Assembly: GCA_017463375.1 (NCBI GenBank)
Contig: JAFTPG010000012.1
Span: 1-41,459 of the forward strand
Origin: Ruminococcus sp.
Lineage (GTDB): Bacteria; Bacillota; Clostridia; Oscillospirales; Ruminococcaceae
Direction: 5' to 3'
Length of the DNA: 41,459 nucleotides
How positions within the stretch are numbered: the first letter of the stretch is position 1; each line of letters begins with the position of its first letter. Both the position numbers and the translations under genes were made by a program. The notes under the pieces are model-generated. The model ran no database searches and was not told the DNA's origin. It saw only the letters and a list, made by a program, of their open reading frames with translations. This document shows, one piece after another, positions 27,501-35,829 of this stretch.

Positions 27501-27954
27501 ATCTATTGACGCTGATGAAGTAAAGAATAATACAGAAAATCTAACTCTGATAAACTCAAAGCTGAAAACAAGCGGATTGATTCTTGGTGAAAAGGACGTT
27601 CTTGAAGCAATGGAACAGAATATCTCCGGCAAATATATTCCTGCGAAGCTCAATAAGCAGAATGAAATTGATGAGAAATCCAGCTGTCTTTCTCCCGAGG
27701 CATTTTCTCAGCTTAAAGACTATACATACAGAAAGCTTACGGAAATGGCAGAGTCGGTGTACAGCGGCGATGCAGATGCGAATCCTCTCATTTTCAATGA
27801 AACGGATAATCCCTGCAATTACTGCGAATACATCAATATATGCGGCAATTCGCCTGTTATAAGATACCGCAGCGCACATGATTCCGATACCGCCGAAGCC
27901 GAGGAGATTCTCAGCAATAAAACAAAGGAGAAAAATGAAGATGGCATGGACTGA
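24598..27954 (+). CDS. addB: AddAB helicase-nuclease, subunit AddB
   Basis: AddAB processes double-strand breaks for RecA loading, the Firmicutes equivalent of RecBCD. The start is the ATG 6 bp after CGGAGG; the frame opens 27 bp earlier inside a hairpin. The product is 1118 aa, normal for AddB. Walker A GAAGSGKS is at about residues 7-14. The RecB-type nuclease motif is IIDYKSSRK near residue 920. An iron-sulfur cluster is indicated by one Cys in YNRCHFQYFC and three in NPCNYCEYINICG at the C-terminus. The stop lies inside addA (14-bp overlap). Confidence 0.96.
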   Translation: MIKFITGAAGSGKSTEMIRQIDKLADSGAEICIIVPEQFSYEFDKNLYKSIGAQKFNKLFSLSFTGIARQLFQLFGDGKRKGEYADETVRMILVYQAISAVQKNPQARRFFNKQLNHTGFAEEILKLISEMKKSGVTPEELINKSAFLDKKLMDKTNDIALIYLEYEKLMLEYNFKDNWDDIKEAANIAALNRYFSGKSVFIDEFESFTGDQLDFIETIISNAEDVFITLRTDDVNAGEYTLFETVNSTYRKLTDLCRKAGKKFQNITCSGDYRFRNPDISYLSRNILRTSIQESKQVIPQPSNITIFEAKDYYSEAEYVCASIKRLLCSDKTMKYGDIAVIANNIEEYADVLEAAFERYDIPYFLSLEKPVMHTSIMIFFSTLLNIVSRKNFNSELIYRYMKCGMLDISLTEISMLENYCFKWGIDGEVWTENFRAPDENLELLEQIRFSVIAPLENLRNNLRKNTTAKQFCRQLYDHLVKCGAEKSVSETIGNLILENKDYSASEVKRLWSCLMDILDSVSGTLGDSEISVTELRKIFNSLIGRINYSVPPQTLDSVTAASARTARLNAPRAVFVMGANDGDFPNTVNVHGIFSETDKQKLSENGIEISRRLPELIASERLIVYKSLSAASEKVYITYSLSDLSGQMKYSAPVIDSIIKLFNDKSILITESQISSDYYAVTMKSAYYRYMQDRKLNNSSISSIEKLLMDDFDYRRKLTYVMSAAQQKRDYKVSIPTVELLKNFKPMRISPSSFELYNRCHFQYFCQECLKLMTREKVDLNVRYSGNIIHSCFYNIISKRNKAEFLKLSYEELKQEISDCADNYLHNSMGGEFAKTPRFELGFKKLSERLINVFMHTQQELMVSSFEPHSFEVNLRDENTHLRLPFGNGKYLSFGGIIDRADICMVNDEKYVRIIDYKSSRKNIDKYTLSNGINMQMLLYLFAITQENGIFSEYKPAGVLYSPVSISSIDADEVKNNTENLTLINSKLKTSGLILGEKDVLEAMEQNISGKYIPAKLNKQNEIDEKSSCLSPEAFSQLKDYTYRKLTEMAESVYSGDADANPLIFNETDNPCNYCEYINICGNSPVIRYRSAHDSDTAEAEEILSNKTKEKNEDGMD

Positions 27955-30900
27955 GCAACAGAAAAACGCAATTGAAATAAGAAATTCATCGGTCATAGTA
28001 TCCGCTGCTGCCGGAAGCGGAAAAACAGCTGTTCTTACTGAGCGTCTTGCCCAGCTTATAGCTGATGAAAAGGCGCAGATCCGTGCTGACAGGATCATTG
28101 TCGTAACCTTTACAAACGATGCGGCATCCGAGCTGAGAAAACGGCTTGATTCAAAGCTCAGAGCGATGATATCGGAAAATCCTGGAAACAATTATCTCTT
28201 AAAACAACAAACCCTGCTCCAGAGTGCGAAAATTTCCACGATCAACGCATTTTGTTTCGACCTTCTTCGTGACAATATAACGGATCAGGGTATTACCTCG
28301 GGTTTCACTGTTCTTGATGAGTCACAGAACGAGCTTATCAAGGCTCAGGCCATGGACGAGCTGATAAACTATTTCAGCAGTAATGAATACGATAAGATAT
28401 CATTTCTGTACGATAAATTCTGCTTAAAAAGTGATGAAAATCTTGCTGAGGCGATCAATCTTGCTGACCGTTATCTTGGCTCCGCTGCAATGAGAGATAA
28501 ATGGCTCAACGATGCAGTTAATGCCTTTACTGAACCGCCTTATGAATCTGTGTATTATAAAAGACTCACAGAAAGCGTATCGGCTAAGCTCAGGAAAGCA
28601 GTGAAGCTTGCTCAGCAGCGATGTGACATGCTCGAGGACATTTTCGATGACATGGAAAAGACAAGCCCAGCCAAATACTGTGCTCAGGCATCAGAGGATC
28701 TGATGAGAGCTGAAAAGGCTCTAGCTATTATTGAAAACGGCTCCGTACCCACTCATGAGGATATTGAGTTCTGTACTGCGTTCGGACGATTAGTAACAGT
28801 CAAGCGAACTGAGGACGTGGATGCCTCTATGCTTGAATTCTGCAATACTAAACGAAAAAGTCTCATACAGACTGTGAAAGATTCACTGCAGGTTTTCGAT
28901 GTGTTCGAGGATGATTTCAATGAAAGCCGTCAGGTAGCTGAAATTCTTGCTGATATGCTAAGAAAATATCATTCTCTGATATGGGAGAAGAAATGCGAGA
29001 AGAATGCGATAAGCTTTGATGACGGCGAACGTCTCGTGCTGGAGCTTCTTGCCGATACTGATGAAAACGGCTGTATAATCCAGTCAGAAGCGGCTTTGAG
29101 AATATCTGAATTCTACGATATAATCATGATAGATGAGTATCAGGACTCGAATAACAAGCAGGATCTGATTTTCAAGCTCATCTCGAAAAATTATCATCTC
29201 AATGCGGATGGTATTCCCGTATACGGAAACAATGCATTTGTCGTAGGTGATGTAAAGCAATCAATTTATAAATTCAGACTTGCAAATCCAAAGAATTTTA
29301 TAAGCACAATCAATAACTCTGATACTTATACCAAAGATACTATATCCGATAACTACTCTATTTTCCTTAACAGGAATTTCAGAAGCTCTCACGGAGTTAT
29401 TGATTTCGTGAATTTTGTTTTCTCTCAGCTCATGTCCGAAAATTGCGGAGATATTATATATTCCTCGGATGAGCAGCTCTATTTCGGAGCTAAGGAATAC
29501 GAATCCGTACAGCAGCCTCCGAATTGCACCACAAATATTGCATTCATCAACACCGACGCTGACGATGATGAGGATGAGGAATCTGAGAAAACAGCAGCTT
29601 CATACAATCCTGAGGCTGCCTACACTGCACAGAAAATACATTCTATGATCGCAAAAGGGGAGCAGGTGGTTCTGAAAAATGGTACGTTGCGCCCATGCGA
29701 AGCCTCGGATTTCTGCATTCTCATAAGGAAGAACAAGTATGCAAAGGAATATATTACGGAGCTTGGTAAGCTTGGAATTGAAGCAAGGGGAGAGGAAGAG
29801 AAGGGGTATCTTACTTCAAGAGAAATCGCAGTACTGCTTGATCTTCTTCGTGTAATTGATAATCCGCTGCTGGATGTTCCGCTTGCGGCAGTAATGATGT
29901 CTCCGATGTATATGTTTGAATTTGAGGAGCTTGCATTTTTAAAAACACTTGGTCGTGATCAGCATCTATTTACTATAATGAGTGATATAGAAGCTAATAA
30001 ATATGAGGAAAATATCAATATTTTCTTTGCAGAAAGATGCTCCGCTTTTCTGAGAGCCTTGAACAGCTTCCGGCTTTCTGCTGTAACAATGACTGTCAGT
30101 GAGCTTATAGGAAAAATCTATGACAACACTGATTTCATATCAGTTATGCAGCTCTATACAGACGGGGATAAGAAACGTGCTAATCTGCGTGCTCTTATTC
30201 AGTATGCTAAAAATTATGAAAGCAGTTCTTCATTTGAGGGTTCAGGAGGATTATCCGGATTCGTCAGATATATCGACCGCATACTCGAAAACGGAGCAGA
30301 CCTCACACAAGGAAAAATAAGTTCCGCAACCGGAAACTACGTCTCTGTAAAAACAATACATAAATCAAAGGGACTTGAATATCCGTTTGTATTTCTTGCA
30401 GAGACCTCTTCTAAAATCAGAAACGATCATCCGTCATTAATCTGTTCAGATGACAGCCGAATCGGATTTACCCTATACGATCAGAAGCTTGTCCGCAGAT
30501 ATCACACAGTTGCTTACAATCAGATATGCGAAGAAAACAACAGAGATACGTTAAGTGAAGAGATCCGTTTGCTCTATGTAGCATTGACAAGAGCCAAGCA
30601 GAAGCTGTTTATCAATCTCAAATATAGTGAGAAAAAGAATCGTGAAATTGAAAAAATGATAGGCTCTTATTATCTTGAAAACGAGAGTCTCAGTGAACTA
30701 GCCGGATATGCCAAGAGTCATGCTGACTGGATATGGATGTCACTGTTTGAGCATTCGCAATTTGCCGATATAGCTCATACTCTCGGAATTGCTAACGAGA
30801 ATCTCGGATACCCTGCTTCAAAGCTCAGCGACAAGCTTTTTGAAACCGAATTTGTAAATTCAGCTTCAATACTTTCTGTGGAAAAGGATGAAGAAGTGTG

Positions 30901-31606
30901 CTCCAAGACCTTACCTAGCATCGAAATCTGTGAGGAACTGAAAGAAATAATAAATTATGATTATGACAAGCTGCTTTCTGAGACTCCGGCAAAGCTGAGT
31001 GTAAGTCAGATAGTAAAGAAGTTCAAAGGCGATGCAGACAGCTTCGATTTCAAGTTAAAGCGTCCGAAATTCGCTGAAGAGAGCTCTGAGCTTACAGGAG
31101 CTGAAAAGGGAACTGCTATTCATACTTTTTTCCAATACTGCGATTTCAATGAAGCTCAGAATAACACTGAATCTGAAATTTTCTCAATGATTGAAAAGGG
31201 ATATCTCAGCGAATCAGAAGCCGCTTCGATCAGCAGGAGAAACATTGCAGCATTCTTTGAGAGTGATTTATTTGAACGAATTTCTGCTTCAGATAATGTG
31301 TATCGTGAAAAGAAATTTATGGTAGCCGTTGCTGATCTGGATATTAAGAATTCTCTTATGGAGGCATTCAGAAAATCTGACGGTATGCTGAAAGGAATCG
31401 TTGATCTTGCATTTGAAGAAAACGGAAATCTGGTAATTGTAGACTATAAATCGGACAGGGGAGTTTCAGCAGAAACCCTGAAAGAACGCTACAGAATGCA
31501 GCTTAGGCTGTATAAATCTGCTCTTGAGCTTACAACTGGCATGAATGTTTCCGAAGCATATCTGTACTCCTTTGAGCTTAAACGCAAAATTCAAATCGAA
31601 TTATAA
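27941..31606 (+). CDS. addA: AddAB helicase-nuclease, subunit AddA
   Basis: The 1221-aa UvrD/RecB-type 3'-5' helicase carries a C-terminal nuclease. Walker A is SAAAGSGKTAVL, motif II is IDEYQDSNNKQ, motif III is GDVKQSIYKFR, and the late helicase motifs TIHKSKGLEYP and LLYVALTRAKQ are intact. The nuclease motif IVDYKSDRG is near the C-terminus. The ATG at 27941 has AAAGGAG 10 bp upstream. A second in-frame ATG two codons earlier (27935) is an alternative. The overlap with addB implies coupled translation and balanced subunits. Confidence 0.96.
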   Translation: MAWTEQQKNAIEIRNSSVIVSAAAGSGKTAVLTERLAQLIADEKAQIRADRIIVVTFTNDAASELRKRLDSKLRAMISENPGNNYLLKQQTLLQSAKISTINAFCFDLLRDNITDQGITSGFTVLDESQNELIKAQAMDELINYFSSNEYDKISFLYDKFCLKSDENLAEAINLADRYLGSAAMRDKWLNDAVNAFTEPPYESVYYKRLTESVSAKLRKAVKLAQQRCDMLEDIFDDMEKTSPAKYCAQASEDLMRAEKALAIIENGSVPTHEDIEFCTAFGRLVTVKRTEDVDASMLEFCNTKRKSLIQTVKDSLQVFDVFEDDFNESRQVAEILADMLRKYHSLIWEKKCEKNAISFDDGERLVLELLADTDENGCIIQSEAALRISEFYDIIMIDEYQDSNNKQDLIFKLISKNYHLNADGIPVYGNNAFVVGDVKQSIYKFRLANPKNFISTINNSDTYTKDTISDNYSIFLNRNFRSSHGVIDFVNFVFSQLMSENCGDIIYSSDEQLYFGAKEYESVQQPPNCTTNIAFINTDADDDEDEESEKTAASYNPEAAYTAQKIHSMIAKGEQVVLKNGTLRPCEASDFCILIRKNKYAKEYITELGKLGIEARGEEEKGYLTSREIAVLLDLLRVIDNPLLDVPLAAVMMSPMYMFEFEELAFLKTLGRDQHLFTIMSDIEANKYEENINIFFAERCSAFLRALNSFRLSAVTMTVSELIGKIYDNTDFISVMQLYTDGDKKRANLRALIQYAKNYESSSSFEGSGGLSGFVRYIDRILENGADLTQGKISSATGNYVSVKTIHKSKGLEYPFVFLAETSSKIRNDHPSLICSDDSRIGFTLYDQKLVRRYHTVAYNQICEENNRDTLSEEIRLLYVALTRAKQKLFINLKYSEKKNREIEKMIGSYYLENESLSELAGYAKSHADWIWMSLFEHSQFADIAHTLGIANENLGYPASKLSDKLFETEFVNSASILSVEKDEEVCSKTLPSIEICEELKEIINYDYDKLLSETPAKLSVSQIVKKFKGDADSFDFKLKRPKFAEESSELTGAEKGTAIHTFFQYCDFNEAQNNTESEIFSMIEKGYLSESEAASISRRNIAAFFESDLFERISASDNVYREKKFMVAVADLDIKNSLMEAFRKSDGMLKGIVDLAFEENGNLVIVDYKSDRGVSAETLKERYRMQLRLYKSALELTTGMNVSEAYLYSFELKRKIQIEL

Positions 31607-31608
31607 AG

Positions 31609-31636
31609 CAAAAACGCCGTCTGATTTCAGACGGCG
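31609..31636 (-). terminator. Terminator between addA and the FkbM gene
   Basis: A perfect 10-bp stem (CGCCGTCTGA / TCAGACGGCG). The minus strand continues into TTTTTGC, ending the FkbM transcript; the plus-strand side has only AAATTTATTT, so it is weaker for addA. Confidence 0.85.
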
Positions 31637-31647
31637 AAATTTATTTA

Positions 31648-32712
31648 CTATACTGTAGCATACAGATTTGTTTCCCATGCAGGAATATAGAGCTGATGTC
31701 TAATATACAGCTTGTATGCAGGATTAAGCTTTTTAATAAGCAGGGGAAGTTCAAAAATATCCTCGTTTCTGTGATAGAGGGAAACCATCAATTTTGGCGA
31801 ATGATGTGCAATTGTTGAAGAAGCACCCCAGATGGCTTCACGTTCAAAGCCCTCCACATCCATTTTGATGAGAGTAGCCGGCTTTCCATTGAGAATGCTG
31901 TCAACCGAACGGGCAGCTACAGTTGTAGAAGCGTTTGCAGATATAGCCGACTGACGTCCTGCCTTTGAAGCGAAAGGAAGCTCCGAATCAGTACACCATG
32001 CAGCTGCATTGTAGGCAAAAACGTGCTTCATACCATCCACAAATTTAGCAAGCTTCTTAAAGTTTTTTCTATCAGGCTCAAGCGCATAAACCGCAGCATA
32101 TTTACCGTAAGTAAACTCCATAAGCTCACGGATAGTATCTCCGTTATAAGCACCCAGATCAACATAGACCTCATTCAGCCCGGGCTTGATGATTTTTTTA
32201 TAGATTTCTGATTTAGCAGTTGTAACAGCTGAAAGGTACTCAATTTTGCCGCTGATTTTGAAATTTATAATATTAGCGTAAACTTTTCTGGAATAATCAT
32301 CAGCAAGACTATTGTAAACCTGAGCAATTTTTTCCTGATTCTCTACGCAATACTCATAAGTGAAAAGACCGTTACCGACTACAGGGACATCCGGCACATA
32401 CAGAGTATGGCGTGAAGCGATATTATAGATTTTGTCAACTATTTCCTGATATCCGGCTGCAAATGCAAGAACAACAACAAAATCTGATACCATTTCTTCA
32501 ATTTCTGACAGCTTGTGAACTCTGTAGCCCTCAAAGGAATGACCTCTCACGAAATCATCACTTGCAAAGATTCCTGAAAGGGTAATATTTTTTTGTCTGA
32601 AAACAGACATGATCTTAAGCGCTCCGTCACCCATACCATAAATGAAAATGGGTCTTTTTTCGGCTTTAAGACGCTCCCAGCACGACTGCTTTTCCGTAAT
32701 AAAAGAAAGCAT
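31648..32712 (-). CDS. FkbM family methyltransferase
   Basis: A 354-aa protein in two parts. The first (about 1-130) has a Rossmann-like opening IFIYGMGDGALKIMSVF and resembles NAD-binding or sugar-modification domains. The second is an FkbM-type SAM methyltransferase with YVDLGAYNGDTIREL (SAM loop), ALEPDRKNF, LIKMDVEGFEREAIWGA and a C-terminal HHSPKLMVSLYHR. FkbM enzymes often O-methylate sugars or polyketides; the substrate here is unknown. It lies 18 bp after the PH-domain gene and shares its promoter. No other glycan gene is close. Confidence 0.85.
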   Translation of the reverse strand: MLSFITEKQSCWERLKAEKRPIFIYGMGDGALKIMSVFRQKNITLSGIFASDDFVRGHSFEGYRVHKLSEIEEMVSDFVVVLAFAAGYQEIVDKIYNIASRHTLYVPDVPVVGNGLFTYEYCVENQEKIAQVYNSLADDYSRKVYANIINFKISGKIEYLSAVTTAKSEIYKKIIKPGLNEVYVDLGAYNGDTIRELMEFTYGKYAAVYALEPDRKNFKKLAKFVDGMKHVFAYNAAAWCTDSELPFASKAGRQSAISANASTTVAARSVDSILNGKPATLIKMDVEGFEREAIWGASSTIAHHSPKLMVSLYHRNEDIFELPLLIKKLNPAYKLYIRHQLYIPAWETNLYATV

Positions 32713-32730
32713 TACAACACCTCGTTAAAA

Positions 32731-33120
32731 TTAATAAAAACCATCGTGATCGCAGTCATCAAGATCCATAAGGTCTCTGCCTCTTATTCCGTACTTATCA
32801 CGCATTACATTGAGATACTGATCAATCAACTCAGAAACCTTTCTAGGCTGTTTAATGCAGTGAACCTCTTTTGAAGGCGTGTCAGTATCCTTACTGTAGA
32901 TAATGATGCTTCCGCAGCCAACGAGTCTCTGCCAGAAGGGGAAACACACCTTTTTATCAGTTATTTTATATAAATCAATTTCATCCTCATCAACACTGAA
33001 AATTCCGGTTCTTGTAATGAACTTGGTTTCTGTGAGATAATATCTTGTGAAAGAAAGGGGGAGACCTAAAAAAGTGCGTTTCTTACCGGTCCAAACATAG
33101 TCAAATTCGTTTTTTCTCAT
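32731..33120 (-). CDS. Bacterial PH-domain-like protein
   Basis: A 129-aa soluble protein that resembles the bacterial PH fold (DUF304/YdbS-like): YVWTGKKRTFLGLPLSFTRYYLTETKFITRTGIFSVDEDEI-type strands, then KVCFPFWQRLVGCGSIIIYSKD and a helix PRKVSELIDQYLNVMRDKYG. The acidic tail DLMDLDDCDHD is unusual. No membrane segments are present, unlike YdbS. AGGAGG precedes the ATG. It is the first gene of a two-gene unit with the FkbM methyltransferase. Function unknown. Confidence 0.7.
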   Translation of the reverse strand: MRKNEFDYVWTGKKRTFLGLPLSFTRYYLTETKFITRTGIFSVDEDEIDLYKITDKKVCFPFWQRLVGCGSIIIYSKDTDTPSKEVHCIKQPRKVSELIDQYLNVMRDKYGIRGRDLMDLDDCDHDGFY

Positions 33121-33163
33121 ATCTGAATCCTCCTAAAAAGATATGCTAGTAGAGTATATACAT

Positions 33164-33192
33164 ATTTTATCATAAAAAACTCAAATAGTCAA
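33164..33192 (-). promoter_or_regulatory. Promoter of the PH-domain/FkbM unit
   Basis: TTGACT, 17-bp spacer, TAAAAT on the minus strand. Confidence 0.7.
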
Positions 33193-33223
33193 TAAAAATC
33201 TGCATTTACAGCACAAATCAGGG

Positions 33224-34219
33224 TTATTCGCTGTCTTTTTCCGCTTTCTTCCGTTTAACGTCAGCAAGCGGATTGCTTTCAATGGCATTTCGTACTATAT
33301 CATTGTTCAGATGTGTGTATACCTCGGTTGTCGAAATACTTGCATGACCAAGCAGCTCCTTCAAGGTGAGGACATCAGCATTGCCATACTGATACATCAG
33401 GGTTGCAGCAGTATGCCTGAGCTTGTGTGTGGTAATTCCTTTTCCGTCGAGGCCTGCGTCGGACAGTGTTTTTTCCACGATTTGCTGGACGCGTCTCTTG
33501 GATATACGCTTATTCTGATTACTTATAAACAGTGCAGGCTCAGCAGAGGCTTTCGGAATATTTTTTCTGATTACCAGATATTTTTCCAAAGCGTCTATAC
33601 AAGCTGCATTCAGATACACCATTCGCTCTTTATTGCCTTTGCCGAGAACCTTCATGCGATTTTCGTAAAAGTCGATATCTGAAATATTGATTCCGACAAG
33701 CTCGCTGAGTCGTATTCCGCAGTTAAGAAAAAGAGTTATCATGCAGTAATCTCTTTTTGAGTCATTATTGTCAGATGCTTCTAAAAGTCTCAGACTTTCA
33801 TTTAATGACAGAAATTTTGGCAATGAGCTCTTTGGTACAGGAATATCCAGATCCTTTGCCGGATCATTATCTATAATGTGTGCTGTTTTGGATAAATATC
33901 TGAAAAAACTTCTTAGTGACGAAACTTTTCTGTAGCGTGCACGATCGGAGTTCTGACGTTCATCCGAAGTATAGAAAATAAAGTTATATATATCCGAAAC
34001 AGAGATTTTTTTCAAATCTTCAGAGTTCATTTTTGATATGTCCATGTCAACGATTTCACCATCAACGTCATTTGACATACAATATATGTATTTCAAAAAC
34101 AAACGTATATCAAAATAATATTCCTGAATCGTTCTGTCTGAAAGCATTTGGACAACCTTGATATGTACCAGATAATCATTAAGAAACTCAGGATTTTCAT
34201 TGCTGTTATAATTTTTCAA
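33224..34219 (-). CDS. Xer-type tyrosine recombinase
   Basis: A probable 331-aa product from a TTG start, 7 bp after AGGAGG; the in-frame ATG at 34240 precedes that site and is less likely. It has an N-terminal SAM-like core-binding domain (about 10-120) with an extra segment of about 30 residues (DISKMNSEDLKKISVSDIY) compared with XerC/XerD. The catalytic set is complete: R in CGIRLSEL, K in GKGNKER, H-x-x-R in HKLRHTA, H in LLGHAS and Tyr in TTEVYTH. Length lies between XerC/D (about 300) and XerS/XerH (about 355). Chromosome dimer resolution is the likely role because nothing mobile surrounds it. A 13-6-13 inverted repeat lies just upstream. Confidence 0.88.
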   Translation of the reverse strand: MKNYNSNENPEFLNDYLVHIKVVQMLSDRTIQEYYFDIRLFLKYIYCMSNDVDGEIVDMDISKMNSEDLKKISVSDIYNFIFYTSDERQNSDRARYRKVSSLRSFFRYLSKTAHIIDNDPAKDLDIPVPKSSLPKFLSLNESLRLLEASDNNDSKRDYCMITLFLNCGIRLSELVGINISDIDFYENRMKVLGKGNKERMVYLNAACIDALEKYLVIRKNIPKASAEPALFISNQNKRISKRRVQQIVEKTLSDAGLDGKGITTHKLRHTAATLMYQYGNADVLTLKELLGHASISTTEVYTHLNNDIVRNAIESNPLADVKRKKAEKDSE

Positions 34220-34246
34220 ACACTTTCCTCCTAACTGCATTCTCTA

Positions 34247-34278
34247 AAGTTGCGCCAAACTTGCATTTGGTGCAACTT
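34247..34278. other. Candidate dif-like recombination site, 13-6-13 inverted repeat
   Basis: Arms AAGTTGCGCCAAA and TTTGGTGCAACTT (one mismatch between arms) flank the 6-bp centre CTTGCA. The site lies between the promoter and start codon of the tyrosine recombinase gene. Xer sites have about 11-bp inverted arms around a 6-8 bp centre, and single-recombinase systems such as XerS/difSL keep the site beside the gene. It does not resemble the B. subtilis dif sequence. It could instead be an operator or an RNA hairpin. Confidence 0.4.
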
Positions 34279-34300
34279 CATGTCAAGCTTTAACATATAT

Positions 34301-34329
34301 ATTATATCATACTTAATCAGATTATGCAA
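34301..34329 (-). promoter_or_regulatory. Promoter of the tyrosine recombinase gene
   Basis: TTGCAT, 17-bp spacer, TATAAT on the minus strand. It is back to back with the radical SAM promoter, with 15 bp between the two -35 elements. Confidence 0.8.
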
Positions 34330-34344
34330 TGTATTAGTTCGTAC

Positions 34345-34373
34345 TTGACAATTCCCCTGATATGGTTTATCCT
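34345..34373 (+). promoter_or_regulatory. Promoter of the radical SAM gene
   Basis: Perfect TTGACA, 17-bp spacer, TATCCT. The frame's first ATG (34362) is inside this promoter, so the real start must be later. Confidence 0.65.
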
Positions 34374-34409
34374 ATACTTATCAAAATTTACATGAAAGAA
34401 ACGATTTAT

Positions 34410-35306
34410 ATGAATGCTATCACAAACTGCAATTTATGTCCTCGCAGATGCGGAATTGACAGAACAACTAATATCGGCTACTGCGGAACTACAGACAAAG
34501 TGCTGCTCGCCAAAGTAATGCTCCACAGATGGGAGGAACCTTGTATTTCCGTAACCAATGGTGCCGGAACCGTATTTTTTTCAGGCTGTAATCTACACTG
34601 CTGCTATTGTCAGAATAATGCTATAAGCAATGAAATATACGGAAAAAGTGTTACAATTGAACAGCTCGCCAATATTTTCTTATCGCTTCAGGAGCAAGGA
34701 GCTGATAATATTGAGCTTATCACTCCAACACATTATGTAACCCAGATAATCAAAGCTCTCGATATTGCAAAGCCACATCTGCATATCCCGATTGTTTATA
34801 ACACAGGCGGCTATGAGCTTTCTGAAACGATTAAATTACTTAACGATTATATAGATGTCTATATTCCTGATTTGAAATATTTCTCTCAGGAAGCTTCATT
34901 GCGGTATTCTCATGCTGCTGATTATTTTAAATATGCGTCCGAGTCGATTCTGCAAATGATTAGTCAGGCTGGAAAGCTTGTCTACAATACTAACGGCGGA
35001 TTGATAAAAGGCACGATTATAAGACATCTCGTGCTGCCCGGACTTCGTCACGATTCCTTGAAAATACTCGACTGGATTGCTGAAAACACATCATCTGACG
35101 AGGTGCTGGTCAGTATTATGAGTCAATATGTCCCCTTTGATTTCATTCCAGATGAATTTTTTGAAATAAAAAGACATGTCACAAAAATGGAATACAACAG
35201 CGTAGTAAAGCATTCTGCTGAATTGAAACTCAATGGTTTCACGCAGCAGAAAAGCTCAGCCTCTGAGGATTTCGTACCGGAGTTTGACCTTTCAGGGATT
35301 ATATAA
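34410..35306 (+). CDS. Radical SAM protein, PflA/PflX-like (COG1313)
   Basis: The product is 298 aa from the ATG at 34410; an ATG at 34392 is an alternative only about 12 nt from the expected transcript start, and neither has a strong ribosome binding site. The N-terminal CNLCPRRCGIDR and the GYCG motif suggest an additional metal or Fe-S site. The radical SAM cluster motif C-x3-C-x2-C is FFSGCNLHCCYCQN. YNTGGYE and DVYIPDLKYF are typical of COG1313, a family related to pyruvate formate-lyase activating enzymes but of unknown target. No glycyl radical enzyme gene lies nearby. Confidence 0.85.
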   Translation: MNAITNCNLCPRRCGIDRTTNIGYCGTTDKVLLAKVMLHRWEEPCISVTNGAGTVFFSGCNLHCCYCQNNAISNEIYGKSVTIEQLANIFLSLQEQGADNIELITPTHYVTQIIKALDIAKPHLHIPIVYNTGGYELSETIKLLNDYIDVYIPDLKYFSQEASLRYSHAADYFKYASESILQMISQAGKLVYNTNGGLIKGTIIRHLVLPGLRHDSLKILDWIAENTSSDEVLVSIMSQYVPFDFIPDEFFEIKRHVTKMEYNSVVKHSAELKLNGFTQQKSSASEDFVPEFDLSGII

Positions 35307-35310
35307 GCAA

Positions 35311-35337
35311 AATTCCCCGTCGGATTGACGGGGAATT
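35311..35337 (-). terminator. Terminator between the radical SAM gene and tRNA-Arg
   Basis: A perfect 11-bp stem (AATTCCCCGTC / GACGGGGAATT). The minus strand continues into TTTTGC, so it mainly ends the tRNA transcript and may also stop the radical SAM transcript. Confidence 0.8.
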
Positions 35338-35340
35338 CCA

Positions 35341-35415
35341 TGGTACGCCTGAATGGAATCGAACCATCGCACATGGCGTCGGAGGCCACTGCTCTATCCA
35401 CTGAGCTACAGGCGC
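35341..35415 (-). tRNA. tRNA-Arg, anticodon CCG
   Basis: The cloverleaf reads cleanly on the minus strand: acceptor GCGCCTG with CAGGCGT (a G-U closing pair), D-stem GCTC/GAGC, anticodon stem GTGGC/GCCAT around loop CTCCGAC (anticodon CCG, codon CGG), T-arm GATGG-TTCGATT-CCATT-type, discriminator A and an encoded CCA end. Its own promoter and terminator flank it. Confidence 0.95.
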
Positions 35416-35447
35416 AAAAGCAAATGCACGATTACATCGGCTCTATT

Positions 35448-35476
35448 ATTATAGCAAAGATTCTTGAACTTTGCAA
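35448..35476 (-). promoter_or_regulatory. tRNA-Arg promoter
   Basis: TTGCAA, 17-bp spacer, TATAAT with extended -10 on the minus strand, about 33 bp before the tRNA 5' end. Confidence 0.82.
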
Positions 35477-35525
35477 GTGACTGCGATATAATATTTTATA
35501 ATAACAACATTCCACACTACAAAAA

Positions 35526-35819
35526 TTAATTAACAACAGAAATTAATCCAGAAGAAAGTCTGATCTCGTCTGGTGAAACCAGATACAGCAAGTAATACAG
35601 CTTGCTCTCAGGCAAAAATTTCTCGATATTCAGATGAAATGTATTTTCAAGAATCGTCATTTCGGCTGTCTCTGCGCTGAGATTCAGACTCGCAGGACTG
35701 ATTTTTTCTGTTGTAAGCCTGTTATATGAATTTGCGTAGGACATCAGAAACATCCATAATCCTGTGGTCAGCAATGTATAAAAGAATATTAGTTTTATAA
35801 CGGTTCTTTTTCTTTTCAT
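35526..35819 (-). CDS. Small single-pass membrane protein following spoIIP, unknown function
   Basis: A 97-aa protein with a basic N-terminus (MKRKRTVIK), one membrane segment (LIFFYTLLTTGLWMFLMSYA) and a likely extracytoplasmic tail of about 65 residues. It starts 10 bp after the spoIIP stop codon behind AGGAGAAATA, so it is almost certainly co-transcribed. I do not recognise a family. Position and topology suggest a membrane protein made with the engulfment machinery, but that is inference. Confidence 0.65.
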   Translation of the reverse strand: MKRKRTVIKLIFFYTLLTTGLWMFLMSYANSYNRLTTEKISPASLNLSAETAEMTILENTFHLNIEKFLPESKLYYLLYLVSPDEIRLSSGLISVVN

Positions 35820-35829
35820 TATTTCTCCT

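Noticed and set aside
33012-33572. Long antisense frames such as those opposite aroB (13012-13572), aroC (15427-15903) and rluD (22694-23137)
   Set aside because: They are shadows of well-supported genes on the other strand, with no ribosome binding sites or family motifs. The coordinates given for this entry are only a placeholder within the window.
35341-35415. tRNA-Arg as an integration site for a mobile element
   Set aside because: No direct repeat of the tRNA 3' end, no phage genes and no integrase beside it. The nearest tyrosine recombinase, 1.1 kb away across the radical SAM gene, looks chromosomal.
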